Source of the DNA: Pseudopyrenochaeta lycopersici
Taxonomy: Eukaryota > Ascomycota > Dothideomycetes > Pleosporales > Pseudopyrenochaetaceae
Length of the DNA stretch: 64,000 nucleotides
Direction: 5' to 3'
Assembly: GCA_003313425.1 (NCBI GenBank)
Contig: NHZP01000019.1
Location: 186,001 to 250,000, forward strand
Position numbers and translations under genes: made by a program. This document shows, one piece after another, positions 44,431 through 56,907 of this stretch. Every line of letters starts with the position of its first letter. Within the stretch, counting starts at the first letter, position 1. The notes under the pieces are model-generated. The model was not told the DNA's origin. It did not search any database and saw nothing but the letters and a program-made list of their open reading frames with translations.

Positions 44431-46056
44431 ATGTCTACGAACAATTTACTCCCGACGCTCTTCTCCAATTCAGAGCAGTGGCTCAATCACTACGCTTCAG
44501 ATAATTGGAGTCTCTGTAGTCCATCCTCGTTTCTTCATGTCAATCTACCAAACATCCGGATCCTGGACCTGAGCGCTAAACCTCGCAACAATTTCACTCT
44601 ATCGCCTGTTGTCCATTACCCGGGACCTGATCACGCACCTATTCCGCCACTATATTTTTGCAATGTTACAGTGTCGTACACGCACCCAGGTTGGGATGAC
44701 ACCATTGTGACAACTATTTTCCTTCCTACAAAGAACTGGAATGGACGTTACCAGGGGCACGGCGGAGGCGGTTGGGTGACTGGCGGTTCAGATGCACTCT
44801 TCTATGGCATCTTGCCTGCATTGGCTGACGGCTTTGCTGTCAGTACCACTGATGGTGGACACATCAGCGATTTTGCTGCTCTGTCAGGATTCACGAGTCC
44901 CTGGGCCTTGTCAACTCCTGGAAATGTGAACTGGCCTTTGCTGCTCGATTTCTCATACGTCTCGTTGCACGAGATGGCTGTGCTGTCGAAATTGGCCGTT
45001 CAAAATTTCTATGGGGAGCCGGCCAAGTATTCATACTGGTTTGGTGGGTCTACGGGTGGGAGGCAGGGGCATATGTATGCACAACGGTATCCAAGAGATT
45101 TTGATGGCATTGTGGCGTTATTCCCTGCCCTGAGTCTATTACAGCTGCTAGCGCTCGTAGCATGGCCTGTGTTTGTAATGGACAAGGAAGGTGTATATCC
45201 TCCTACTTGCGAAACTAATGCTATCACTCTTGCAGCAGTCCAGGCCTGCGATTCACTTGATGGAGTAGAAGATGGTCTGATATCCCGACCAGACCTCTGC
45301 ACATTTGACGCACACAGTGTGATTGGAAAGAAGATTGACTGCAACGGGACACCATCAACTATTTCCAGGGGGGCTGCAATTGTAACGCAGGCGACATGGG
45401 ACGGCCCACGCAGTGCCACAGGAGAATTTCAATGGTACGGATACTTGCGCGGCACCAACATCTCTGTGGCGAGAACACCAGCAGCAACTACTTGTACAAC
45501 CAACAACAGGACCCACATTCAAACATGCGAGGCAGCGCCGTTCCCCATGGGCCAGGTCTGGTTCAACTATTGGGTCCAAAAGTACGCCAATGCCACCATC
45601 CGCAACATTAAGCACGAGCGGTGGGACGAACTCGTTCACGCTTCCATTCAGGAATTCGACTCTGCATATGGGACAGCGGACCCCGATCTGACACGTTTCA
45701 AGCGAGCAGGAAGCAAAATGATTGCTTGGCATGGGTTGATAGATAATATCATCCCCGCCAATGGAACAGTAGATTATTACGATCGTGTCACAGCTCTCGA
45801 TCCGGGAGTACACGACTACTACCGCTTCTTCCTCGCACCGGGTATTGGGCATGAATTCAATGGCTCAATCAAGGTTCCGGATATCAACAAGTATATCGTC
45901 GATTGGGTGGAGAACGACATACCTCCTGAAGTGTTGCGCGTAAAGGGTGTTGACAAGAAACGCAATCCATTGGAAAGGGATATCTGTGCTTACCCAAAGG
46001 TCCAGCATTACATTGGCGGTAATTCTACAAAGGCGGAGGCTTTCAAATGCGTGTGA
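44431..46056 (+). CDS. Tannase/feruloyl esterase family protein, non-canonical
   Basis: Intronless, 541 aa, ATG at 44431. The tannase/feruloyl esterase family cuts ester bonds of gallates and hydroxycinnamates on plant polymers. Family blocks are clear: NWNGRYQGHGGGGWVTGG, TTDGGH, GGSTGGRQGHMYAQRYP, YPRDFDGIVA, and HGLIDNIIP. The presumed triad is Ser207, Asp438 and His474. In typical members the Ser is preceded by Cys and the His is followed by Cys (CS-D-HC motif), the two joined by a disulphide. Here they are Gly206 and Glu475, so both cysteines are absent. The N-terminus (MSTNNLLPTLFSNSEQW) has no signal peptide, unlike secreted relatives; an unseen upstream exon is possible. It converges on the aminotransferase gene, about 205 bp away. 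Activity is plausible but the substrate is unknown. Confidence 0.88.
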   Translation: MSTNNLLPTLFSNSEQWLNHYASDNWSLCSPSSFLHVNLPNIRILDLSAKPRNNFTLSPVVHYPGPDHAPIPPLYFCNVTVSYTHPGWDDTIVTTIFLPTKNWNGRYQGHGGGGWVTGGSDALFYGILPALADGFAVSTTDGGHISDFAALSGFTSPWALSTPGNVNWPLLLDFSYVSLHEMAVLSKLAVQNFYGEPAKYSYWFGGSTGGRQGHMYAQRYPRDFDGIVALFPALSLLQLLALVAWPVFVMDKEGVYPPTCETNAITLAAVQACDSLDGVEDGLISRPDLCTFDAHSVIGKKIDCNGTPSTISRGAAIVTQATWDGPRSATGEFQWYGYLRGTNISVARTPAATTCTTNNRTHIQTCEAAPFPMGQVWFNYWVQKYANATIRNIKHERWDELVHASIQEFDSAYGTADPDLTRFKRAGSKMIAWHGLIDNIIPANGTVDYYDRVTALDPGVHDYYRFFLAPGIGHEFNGSIKVPDINKYIVDWVENDIPPEVLRVKGVDKKRNPLERDICAYPKVQHYIGGNSTKAEAFKCV

Positions 46057-46261
46057 GCTAGTATGGCGTCATCCGTGAAGTTCTATTCCTTTTCGCCGAA
46101 GATGTTTGGAATAGATTTATACGACAAATGTGCATTTGTAGAGAAGGTTAAGAAGCTAATATCTCTCTTCATTATTACTATTACGCAATATCTAAGCGAC
46201 TTACCCAACATTCTTTAAACCCAAGTACACTGTCGAGCTCCATACACTCCTTCATAGAAAT

Positions 46262-47653
46262 TTACAACTTTGCTTGAACTTCCGTCTTGCCCAAAACATG
46301 TTCAATGGCTCTAGCTGTGCGATCGACTATAAGTTCCACATCGTCTTGAGTGATTGTGTATGGCGGAGCTAAAACGATGAGGTCCCCATTGACACCATCC
46401 ACTACACCACCTCCAGGAAGTAGTGCGATGTCGAACTTTTGTAGACCAGCCGCATGGATGCTTGGCGCGATTTTCTCTTTTACTGAAAAGGCTTGTTTCG
46501 TAGACTTGTCCTGGACGAGCTCAATAGCCCAACAAAGTCCCCGTCCACGAATGTCTCCAACGTTCGTATGGCCCCCAAGTCTTTTTCTCAACTGCTGTTC
46601 AAGATACTTCCCCATCTTTCGGCAATTCTCAACCAATCCTTCGTCTTTGATGACTTGTTGTACTTCATACGCGGCCGCACAGCTCACCGGATGCCCATGG
46701 TATGTCTGGAAATGCATGAAAGCCTTTGTGCCCTGATCCAACACGTTGACGACCTTCTTCCCCACAAGCAGCGCACCAATCGGCGCATAACCGCCTCCTA
46801 GCCCCTTCGCCACGGTTTGTAAGTCGGGAACGACACCTTCCTGTTCCCAAGCATGCAGCGAGCCAGTCCGTCCCATACCAGCAAGAACCTCATCAAGGAT
46901 AAATAGCGCACCGTGTCGTTCACACACTTCCTTCATTGCCTTCATATACCCTGGAACAGGCGCAACAGCACCAAGTGTTAGCCCCGCCATGGTCTCCAGA
47001 ATAACTCCGCACACGGTACCAGAGCCCACACGTTGAAACTCATCATCCAGCTCCTGTGCCAACCTTGCAACATACTCTTCAACCGTTTCTCCCTCGCGCT
47101 GATCGCGGTAGGGGTAGCACGGGTTAACAAAACTCACATTTCCGGTTAACATGGGCTCGTAGATTGCTCTGCGGGCCTGATGTCCACTGACACTCAGACT
47201 GCCCAGCGTGTTACCATGATAGCTCCTCTGTCTCACGATGAACCTGGACCTCTGCGTCTGTAGTCCCTCCAACTCAACGAAATATTGGCGTGCCATTTTG
47301 ACACAAGCTTCAACAGCCTCGGACCCGGAGCCAGTTACGAAGACCTTTTGCATTTTGTCGCCCGTAGAGGAAACGAGGAAGGTTGCAAGCCGCTCGTAGG
47401 CGTCCGTGGTGAAGTGTGGGGAGAATGTGTATTCGGTCGTGTTCAATTGAGAGAGTATGGCGCGTTGTACGCGAGCATTGGCGTGCCCGATGCATGAGAC
47501 TGCGGCGCCGCCTGATGCATCGAAGATGGACGAGCCGGTAGATGTGTGCAGGTAGTGCCCTTCTGCACGAATGACTCTAGGTGGATTGATTGAGAGGGAG
47601 GCGTGGAGGACTGAGCTAGGGAGGGCTTCTGTTGAGATGATGTTTGGTGTCAT
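46262..47653 (-). CDS. Class III (omega) aminotransferase, PLP-dependent
   Basis: Intronless, 463 aa, ATG at 47653. These enzymes move an amino group between an amine or omega-amino acid and a keto acid, with pyridoxal phosphate. Visible features: substrate-side GGAAVSCIGHAN, the phosphate-binding GSGSEAVEACVKMARQY (108 on), SYHGNTLGSLSVSGH, then the cofactor-ring Asp254 in LDEVLAGMGRTG. The Schiff-base Lys283 lies in TVAKGLGGGYAPIGA. The C-terminal domain has GDIRGRGLCWAIELV and ends at a normal length. Of class III types it looks more like the general fungal omega-transaminase group than ornithine or GABA transaminase. No targeting sequence is visible, so probably cytosolic. The substrate is not known. 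Confidence 0.92.
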   Translation of the reverse strand: MTPNIISTEALPSSVLHASLSINPPRVIRAEGHYLHTSTGSSIFDASGGAAVSCIGHANARVQRAILSQLNTTEYTFSPHFTTDAYERLATFLVSSTGDKMQKVFVTGSGSEAVEACVKMARQYFVELEGLQTQRSRFIVRQRSYHGNTLGSLSVSGHQARRAIYEPMLTGNVSFVNPCYPYRDQREGETVEEYVARLAQELDDEFQRVGSGTVCGVILETMAGLTLGAVAPVPGYMKAMKEVCERHGALFILDEVLAGMGRTGSLHAWEQEGVVPDLQTVAKGLGGGYAPIGALLVGKKVVNVLDQGTKAFMHFQTYHGHPVSCAAAYEVQQVIKDEGLVENCRKMGKYLEQQLRKRLGGHTNVGDIRGRGLCWAIELVQDKSTKQAFSVKEKIAPSIHAAGLQKFDIALLPGGGVVDGVNGDLIVLAPPYTITQDDVELIVDRTARAIEHVLGKTEVQAKL

Positions 47654-48346
47654 GGTGTTTCGATCGATGTGCTGAACTAATTAGCGACGGCAGGGGTTTT
47701 GGGGTGTGTCTAGTTATGGAATGGATACTTACACACTAATATACATGGCGTGTATGGCGTAACTCGGAGACTAAGGCGGGGTTGAGATGCACGTACAGCT
47801 AAAGAGGGGCATGCTTATCTTTTCCTACGGAAACGCAACCTGTACATCATTGAAACACACACTGCCCTGAACATCTTTCCCGTTGAATAGCACACCAAGG
47901 CAAAATAAGCGGGAATGTGCAAAGCGAAAGGTTGAAGCGGAGTGAGCACAAATATAAAGAGAGATATGAGTAAAACGAGAAATTTTGGTCTATCTACTCT
48001 TCTTCCGCTAATACCTCATCCCTTATGCTCACGCATCTCTTCTGCACTCATGCAATGATACAAAGCTAGATCCAGAACTCCCTCAAAATATGTGAAAAGC
48101 GCTCGTCTCGGTCATTGTCGGTGGATCTGTGATCGATAATACAGAAAAGAAAGATCCATCGGAATAGAGACAAGAAGTGCATAATGTGATCCACCAGTGG
48201 GCTTATTCATACCCACAACCAACAAAAAGGTAAAATATGGAAGGAAATGGTCGCTGACGTCGATTCGATCGACCGCGGAAGGTTAAGGAGAAACGTCGTT
48301 AGCCAGTCTGTAAGATGTAAGAAAGAGAGTCCACTCCATCTATGCT
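47654..48346. other. Intergenic region, no supported gene
   Basis: Promoter of the aminotransferase and 3' flank of PEP carboxykinase. Nothing else was recognised. Confidence 0.4.
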
Positions 48347-50416
48347 CTAGCACTTGGGACAGCAGCATACATGAGGTCCGCTCTTGATAACTTCAGTTGT
48401 AGCCTGATCCTCGTACTTCTTGAAGTTCTCCATGAACAAGGTGCCAAGCTTCTCGACCTCGCCCTTGAAGTCTGCGGTGCCGTTCCAGCTCTTGGCAGGG
48501 TTGAGCAGCTCATCGGGGACGTTGGGGCAGGTCTTGGGAACAGACAGGCCGAATGTATCGTAGACCTCGTACTCAACGTTGGCGAGCTCACCAGAGTGGA
48601 TGGCGTCGAGGATGGCACGAGTGTACTTGAGAGGGCAACGCTTGCCGCCGGTGGTGGCACCAGCACCGACCCAGCCGGTGTTGAGGAGCCAGGCATTGGC
48701 ATTGTGCTCCTTGATCTTCTCTGCAAGCATCTTGGCGTAGCGCATGGGGTGGAGGGCGAGGAAGGGTTGGGCGAAGCATGAGGAGAAGGTGGCCTGGGGC
48801 TCAGTGACGCCTTGCTCGGTGCCAGCCATCTTGGAGGTGTAACCGGAGATGAAGTGGTACATAGTCTGCTCGGGGCTGAGCTTCGAGATGGGAGGGAGAA
48901 CGCCGCGAGCGTCGCAGGTGAGGAGGATGATGTTCTTGGGGTGTTTTGACGAAATGCAGGGGATCTTGGTGTTCTCGATGTACTCGATGGGGTAGGCGCA
49001 GCGGGTGTTCTCGGTCAGGGTGTCATCGTCGTAGTCGACGAGGCGTGTTACGGGGTCGAAGACGACGTTCTCGAGGATAGAGCCGAAGCGGATGGCGTTG
49101 AAAATATCGGGCTCCTTCTCGGCAGAGAGTCCAATGCACTTAGCGTAGCAGCCACCCTCGATGTTGAAGACACCAGTGTCACTCCAGCAGTGCTCGTCGT
49201 CACCGATCAGAGCACGCTTGGGGTCAGCGGAAAGGGTAGTCTTGCCGGTACCTGACAGGCCGAAGAAGACGGTGACATCGCCGTCCTTGCCCTCGTTTGC
49301 CGAAGAATGGAGGGTCAAAACGTTGTGCTTGACGGGCATCTCGTAGAAGAGCACTGTGAAGATTCCTTTTTTCATCTCACCAGCGTACTCGGTTCCGAGG
49401 ATGACCATCTCCTTCTCGGCAAAGTTGATAGCAACCGATGTCGACGAAGTCATACCAGTGGTATACCTGTTCGCAGGGAACGCACCAGCATTGTAGATGA
49501 CGTAATCGGGTTGGAAGTGCTCGAGCTGTTCTCTTGAGGGGCGGATCAACATGTTGCGCATGAAGAGAGCATGGTAGGCGCGAGCGCACACCACGCGGAC
49601 GCGTATCCGGTAGCGCTCGTCCCAGCCGGCGTATCCATCGACGACGTAGATGCGGTTCCTGGTGTTGAGGAAGTCAATGGCACGTTCACGGTTGATGCGC
49701 CAAACCTGTGCAAATCGTTAGCCAAAGAATACAGGGAAGCACGTGATAGTTTTCCCAGAGCGAGGAGCTGCAACCGGTCGTGCATGCAGAGATGCGGGGC
49801 AGCCGAGCCCCAGCGCGCCACGTGCAAGGATCTGGACAGCACCCTTCTCCATCGGGTATGCGCCTAGCGTGCATGACGTCTACCGCCGAATTTCACAAGC
49901 TAATTCTGCGAATTGACGCGGAATCGTGAGGGATGTACGGAATATTGCGGGGACTTACGTCGACTGTCATGGGCTTATTGACTGGGCCCCACCAGACATC
50001 ATTCTTGGACGAATCCTCCTCTACGATGCGCTTATCCGAGGGTGAACGACCCGTCTTGGCACCTGAGTATGCGGAGAGAGCGCCTGATGCTGTAATGGCA
50101 GAGCCAGTCTCGTATACGAGAGCATCTTCATAGAGAGCGGCTACTGAAGGGTTGGCGATCTGGGAAAAGCAGTCAGCATGGAAGATGCAAATTGCAGGTA
50201 TTGACAGAAGCGTACAATAGCAACACGGTCATAGTCGATGTGAGCCTTATCGTGGAGGGCTTCCTCAATCTCCGTGTGTTCCTTGTTCGGCCTGAGAGAC
50301 GATTGATCAGTGGCTGCCTTTGTATGTCGAGCCAATTGGCCCGGGCGCGACAGCGAGGTTACTTACTGGAGGCCGCCAGGGTGGAGGCTTGTCTTGTTGA
50401 CGGTTTGGGAGACCAT
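48347..50416 (-). CDS. acuF: Phosphoenolpyruvate carboxykinase (ATP)
   Basis: Four exons: 50416-50367, 50291-50216, 50159-49959, 49705-48347; 561 aa. PEPCK converts oxaloacetate to PEP with ATP at the entry to gluconeogenesis in the cytosol. The start is [17 protein letters not shown]. Exon 2 carries [19 protein letters not shown], and exon 3 the substrate loop [23 protein letters not shown]. Exon 4 holds FPANRYTTG, the ATP P-loop [11 protein letters not shown] (about 258), and the metal-binding block [40 protein letters not shown] and [21 protein letters not shown] follow. The third intron, 253 nt, is the longest convincing one in the window. The gene is usually glucose-repressed and induced on acetate. 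The symbol is the Aspergillus name. Confidence 0.97.
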
Positions 50417-51878
50417 TGTGTATGATAGGAGCGGCGATATGGAAGTAGAATGGAAATTGGAGCGCTGTTGTTTGGACACCTGCTGACGGACGAAGTCTTG
50501 GGCCAAGGGAGTTGTGGTTGCAGTAAGAATAACGGGGTCCGAGGACTCTTTAATACCGTGACGAGATTCCATCCTGACGACGTCGTTCAGCTTCAGTCTG
50601 GTTGTGGACCGGGCGGCAGCTAGCGCATAGGGCGTTGATTGGGTGAAAGACCGCGTTCTCGTAGCAGCAGTGCCGTCCGGCTCATGGTTGACGAAAATAA
50701 CGCGGGTCAGGACAGAAGGGCTGGGTGTGGTCGGAAGACGCGACCGGCAACTAACTCCAGCTTTACGGCTGGTGCAACGTGCGAAGCTCATGCCCAAGAC
50801 ACATGGACGACGCTCAGACAGGCCCGCTGAGCTTTGCAGTCACTGTTGTGTCATGGTTCATGCGAAGTCCAGTGTGCCAGAGCCCTCGTGACGGCACCCA
50901 AGACAAAGTGCACAGAAACCTGCACGCTGCGATTGGCCAGCTGGTCGATCGCTCTGCTACCCCACATTCAGTCGCCGGAAGCGGGTAGACGCCACACCGT
51001 TTCGTCATGCCTCTATTGGTTGCGGATTTGAATCTTCTTCAGCTCATGCGCTGGCTAGAGGGCAAACCCCGTGATGCTTCTCAGCGCGTTGTTGTAACTC
51101 ACAGCGAAGCCTGCTAGGCAATTCACGGGTCAGTCCTTTCCCACCGCTGGAGCCAAGAGCCATGCATTAACGCCGGGCGGCGTCACGATAGTCGACAAAA
51201 CCCACAAAGAGGCGGTGCACATGGACTGTTCCGATTCCAGTTCGTGCCGCCTCACGGTCCAGACAACCCCTGCGCTGTCATCGAACACCTTCGGCTTAGC
51301 ACGATGCACGAATCACCATGCTCGGACGGATGGCAAGTCCCAGAAACTCTACTCTCCGAAAAACATGAGGCATTTCGTAACGCATGTCACCATCCCAGGC
51401 GCTGTCAGGCTCTGCTTGCATGTGTCAATAGCCCGAATCAGGCCTTTCTAAGGCCGTGCCCCATTAATCGCGCAGGCAGTTGCACAGGACCTTGCAGCTG
51501 TCACGGATAACCATTTTAAGGTTTTTTCTGTCAAATTGTACAAACAGCCGTGTCAGGCTTCACCGACAAAAAGTACAGCCGACAGCATTTACTGCTACGG
51601 ACTCTCACACCGCCAGTCATTCGGTAACCGAAGAATTTATCAAGTGCTGAAAAAAGATGGTCAGGCACTGCTTATAACCCAACTCCGACGAAATGCTCCA
51701 GATTCGACCTAAAAGTCGATGTCGCGGGGTGGATGCAAGACGCGGAAAAGAGGCCCCATATTTCCTGTCTTGGATGAGCGCTATTCCGGCCGCGGGCGGG
51801 CTACGACTTTTCCCGAACACAGACTTAGGAACCGAGCACGCTGAACACTATACCGAGCTCGAGCTCGATTTCGACCTC
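50417..51878. other. Intergenic region, PEPCK promoter and ABC transporter 3' flank
   Basis: About 1.46 kb. It probably holds the regulated promoter of the PEPCK gene on the left. Frames are short and overlapping. I did not find a clear activator site that I would defend. Confidence 0.4.
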
Positions 51879-54800
51879 TTACGCCGCATCACCATTCTGC
51901 CTCTTTTTTACTTCTTTTTTTTGCTTGCGAGCTGCAGGGCTGAAGAACGACTTGATCTTGCGGAAGCCGCCTAGGTACAGCCACGTACAGACAAAAACAA
52001 CTCCAAAGTTGAAGAAGATGTACGCCCACATAATTCCTGAAGAAGTAACGTCAGCCCAAGCATGTGCAAATATGAGGTCAAATATCTGACGTACCGAAAT
52101 TGCGCCAAATGTACTGGGGGAAGACATTGAACGAGGCTGCGAACGCATCGCCCGTTGCGTACTGACAGAATCCACAGTTGCCGTCTGGCTGGGTCTGCAC
52201 GTACCCGCCCGACTGCTGCGCAAATTGGCCTGCATACGTCTGACAGTCTTGGCCAGGCGGGGAAGGAAAGATCGCCAGCTCAGTAGTCTCGCATCTGATC
52301 TCCTGGCCTTTGACAAGCAGTGCAAGGAAGCCTTCAAGCAGATACTTGAAAGGGGTCAACCAGTACATCCACGATTGCCAGAATGTCGGGAGTCCTGCAT
52401 AGGGCACGACTACACCACAGAACGAAACAACTGCTTGAATTAGCGCAACCATCATGCGGGAAGCCGGAATTACGTACTAAAAGTGAAGAAGAGCGGCACA
52501 AGTAGCGATGCGAGTAATTCATTTGGACTAAAAGCAGCAATAGCTTGCCCAAAGCCCAGATAGAAAACCTCGAACAGCATCATGAAGAGCCACACGCTCG
52601 CAGCGGTGTAGGTGTCTCGCGGAAATCCTGGGGGGAAGTACCAGCAGCACCCTTAGAATCGTTAGTATTTTGACTATCATTCAAAGAAATAGCACATATT
52701 GTTCGATCCAAGCCTAGCACTTACAGTAAATCGTCCCAGCAATGATACGGTACGGTAGCTCGCTAAGTATAGTACCCCATACCATAGCCGTCCAGGAGTA
52801 AATCTTCGCATTACCCTCTCGCGACTCATAGATTGAGCGCACATTGAGGAAGCGTGGCTGCAGTTGCTGAATCAAAGGAGGCGAAATGGTCAAAGTCATA
52901 AAAATTGAGAAGAGGCGTGACTGCATATCGATCTGAGACTGGCCCAAGTTCCAGAAAGTGAAACCGTTGAAAAGCCCTGTAAAGATATGGAGCATGGTGA
53001 TACCAAGGACGTAGGGAGGATCCCGCCAGATGGCTATGAAGCTCCGCTTGACGACTGCCAGCCACTGTTGAGCATAGGGCATTGCGTACTCCCGATCATC
53101 GCGAGCTTCTTCATTCTTTGAAGCATCCCGTCGCTTAGAGATTATATCTTGAATCTCCTTTCCAAGCTTCTCGTTCTCGGGAGACTTCGCCCAGACATCA
53201 CCCCAGTCTTGGCCCTTGTAGCCAGGGTCACCTGCACCGATAGCTTCAAGCATATACTCTGCAGGATTTGTATGTGGAGGGCACTTCTTCGCGCCGTTGT
53301 TCTGAAGATATTCAATCAACTTCTGACTGTCGTGGCCCAACTCGCCAAAGTAGACAGTACGGCCTCCAGACTTCAGTAAGAGAAGCTGATCAAAGTGTTC
53401 GAAGAGGACGGCGCTCGGCTGGTGAATAGTGCAAAGTATGGCCTGTCCAGCGTCGGCAAGCTTTCGTAAGAACCGAACAATATTAAACGCAGCACCCGAG
53501 TCAAGGCCTGACGTCGGCTCATCCAAAAACATGAGAAGTTCGGGCTTGCTGGCCAGTTCCACGCCAATGGTAAGTCGCTTCCGCTGTTCTTGGTTTAGAC
53601 CGGAGCCCTGTGTACCAATTACAGCACCTGCGATAGGTCTCATCTCGAGGAGATCGATAATTGTCTCCACATACTCATACTTCTCTTCAAGAGGAGTTTC
53701 CTTTGGCTGCCTTAGCTGTGCTGAGAAACGGAGAGCTTCCCGTACTGTAGCAGTCGATTCGTGTACGTCCATTTGTTCTGCGAAACCTGTTGAGCGCTGG
53801 AAGGAGTCTGGTAGCGGCTTCCCATCGACAAGGAAGTCTCCACGTACGACTCCAAAGTTGATGCGCTGCGCAAGCGTGTTGAGTAATGTGGTCTTACCCG
53901 CTCCAGAAGCGCCCATGAGCGCTGTAAGCTTACCGGGCTTGACGAAGCCCTGAACTCCTTCTAACAGTGTCCTTTCACTCTTTTCGTAGGGTATCGTGTA
54001 GTTGATATTCTGGAATGTGAAGATAGTCTCATTCTTTGCAACACCCTCCACTGTCCTTTCAGACTCATCATTGTCACTGGCAGATTGCTTCTCGGTGTTT
54101 GGCTCAGACTTTCCAGCTTCTTCGTCCTTGGGCAAGCTGTTGGTCTCCATTTCTTTCTCTACAGTCTTTGGAACCTGACCCCTCTTGTAGATGGTCACAG
54201 CTCCACCACCTTTGTTCGGCTTCTGAATTTCCATACCGAAAGCTGTGAGAGCAACGAAGAAGATGAAGAAAGCACAAATGAAGCCAAAGTTGCGCCAAAG
54301 GTGAGACCTTGAGTATTGGAATGCGGCAGAGATATAGTCCGATCCGGCAACAGTCAATGAGCCGGGTGTGTTGCCTTGAATAGCGCAAGACTGATATTGC
54401 TCTTCTGCACCCGGAACCTGAGGGGCTATAAATGGTGGCACACACTGGATTTCGAGGTTGTAGAACTCGTTCGCGAGCAGACCTTCAAAGCCATACTGGA
54501 TAGGGTTGATCCACCTCAGCCAGGAGAACCAAGGATGCATCTTGCTTGGCGGGATAAGATAGCCAGTGTAGACTACAAGTGCCTGAATAGCTACACCAGT
54601 AATCCTTGTGGCAACATCCAGAGAACCAACCAAAGCGCCTATAGCACGGAAGAATGCGTACATAGTCATCGTGATGATCCACAGAAATAAAAGCGATATA
54701 AAGAATTGTGACGCCGTTCGCGAGAGGTTTGCCATGAAGTAGACAACAACGTCAAAGATGACAACTTGTATGAGTACCAGTGGTACGTCAACAACGGTTT

Positions 54801-56907
54801 GAGCAATTGCGTAAGCAGCTGGCCGGTAGAACGAGAAACTCTTGTGCTTGAGAAGAATCGGTCGACTCTCAAAGGCGGCAGTCAGTTCAGCGAGCGCCAA
54901 CAGCGCATTGAAAAGCAACATGAAGAAGATGACACCACCTCGAGGAAATACTCCTTGTGCAGTGTTTGGCAGATTGTAGAACAAAGATCCAACGATGAGG
55001 GCCTGAAAGAAGATGCCACCCCATTTCCCAATGAGAGACTGCGGGTCTCCAATCATTACAAGGGTCTGACGTCTGGTACATGCCATAACCTGTTTGGGGA
55101 ACGACAATGTATAGTTCTTCTTTTTTGTAGCCTTGGTGATGGCCTGTTGTCGCTCTTCCATTTGTCGTTTAGTCTCCTTCTCAAACTCTTCAATCTCAGC
55201 GAGATTGTTCCGAGCCTGTTCACTATCGGCAAATGTATGTCCAAACTGTGCCCCAGTCCGTGGAATGCGGTCTTCCCAGCCATCCTTGACCTGTCTCTCA
55301 TGGTCATCTGTGACTGAGGTCAAGAAATCGGATGTTGTCCATCGTTCTGGTTGGACGAATCCAAGATTCTTAAAGTACTGCGCGGCCGTTTCTGTTGGGC
55401 CAAAATAGCAGCAGCGGCCTTCATGAATCAACAAGACCTTGTCGAATAGTTCGTAAAGCGACTCTCCAGCTTGGTATAGAGCGACAGATGTAGAGATCTG
55501 AGCCATGTTTGTAAGAGATCGCAAACTCTGGACATATTCCAAAGCTGTGCTTGCGTCTAGTCCACGGGTGGAATTGTCCCAACATTGGACGCTAGCTTTG
55601 GTGATCATGGCCTCAGCGATTGAGACTCGTTTCTTCTCCCCTCCAGAGACACCACGGATGAGTTCGTTACCAACCTAGTACGCGTTAGCAGGGGGGATTA
55701 AATGTGAAATTAGCCACCTTACTTTTGTATTCATCGTATGCTCAATCCAAAAAAGCTTTGTGACAACGCGCAGAAACTCGTTCACGTAGTCTTTCCGCGT
55801 CTCTCCTTCTTTTCTTGAGTTTTTACCTGGTGTTCTAGTTTTAAGCGCGAACTTCAATGTCTCCTTGACCTTCAAGGTCGCATAATGTAGGTCGTCCTCA
55901 GGATTGTACAGCACCTCACTGCGGAACTTCTTGCCCATCTCTTCAGCGTCTGTGCCACCGTACTTGACATCGCCAGTGATCTCTTCAAATCCGAACCGCT
56001 GGTTACCAATTATCTTCAGGAACGTTGAGCAGCCGCTCCCAGGACGTCCGAGTACCAATATCATTTCGCCAGGCTTGATACATCCCGAAAAGTCATCCAG
56101 AATGGTGCGAACAGGTGGCTTGCTTACCGCTTTGCGCGGGCCTTTGGACAAGAAGTTCTTGATAAACCTTCCGGGGTTGAGAAAGAAGTCTCCAACCGAA
56201 GGTTGCAGGGCTGCTCCTATACCCATACCCTTCACAGTAAGATGTTTGAAAATTACACCTTGATGCCTGGTCTTCTCTTCCTCTGAAGCTTCTTGTCTTG
56301 TGCGCCCAAACATCTTCGACATAAGGTTATTAATCTCATCATCTTCTTCCTCGCTGGTTGCGGTCGCTCCTGTATTCGTTCTGCCAAGAGCACTGCTTTG
56401 GTTTGTTCTACGCCTTGACAGCGTTCGGAAAAGGTCGTCTTCAGTCATAGGCTTGGAGCTCTTTCGCTGCAAAGACGGCCTTGTGGCTGACTCGGCTGAC
56501 TTAATCGCTGCGAACTCATCTGCTCCTTCAAGCTCGGAATCGGAGGTCTCATCTTGGAGAACCACATGTTCTTCTACAGGCTCAGAACCTTGCTGATCCG
56601 CATGGTTGTCATTCACCTTTGTTGTGGACACAGTTTTCGGTGATAGTCCTGCGGCACTATGGCTAGGATTCGAGAATAGGCCCGCTCCATGCCCGCCGTA
56701 ATAGCCATCGCTGTTGGTATGTTCGGGACTGGAAACGACTGTTTCTTTGGGTATACTCGTATCATGTGGTGTTGGATTGATGGTGCCCCCCTGTGTTCGA
56801 TTTTGTGAACCAATATACGATTGGTGTCTGCTAGGATCTGCAGGTGTCTCTATCCAACCTCCAGGAAGTTGCGATGCTAACGGAGTAGATCTTTCGTTTG
56901 AAGCCAT
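51879..56907 (-). CDS. PDR-type (ABCG) multidrug ABC transporter, full length
   Basis: Five exons: 56907-55723, 55674-52725, 52651-52478, 52430-52095, 52036-51879; 1600 aa. Two NBD-TMD halves place it among fungal PDR pumps (CDR1/PDR5/AtrA type) that export azoles and other toxic lipophiles at the plasma membrane. The long N-terminus is Ser/Thr-rich and acidic. NBD1 has the PDR-type degenerate Walker A GRPGSGCSTFLK (287-298, Cys for Lys), signature VSGGEKKRVS (404 on), and Walker B CWDNSTRGLD. NBD2 has Walker A GASGAGKTT (983-991), a degenerate signature LNQEQRKRLTIG (1088 on) and FLDEPTSGLDS. The PDR motif is seen at YWCCWYFPPGFPRDTYTAAS in the exon 2/3 join. Five introns' worth of sites checked in frame: four introns, 47-73 nt. 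The substrate cannot be read. Confidence 0.96.
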
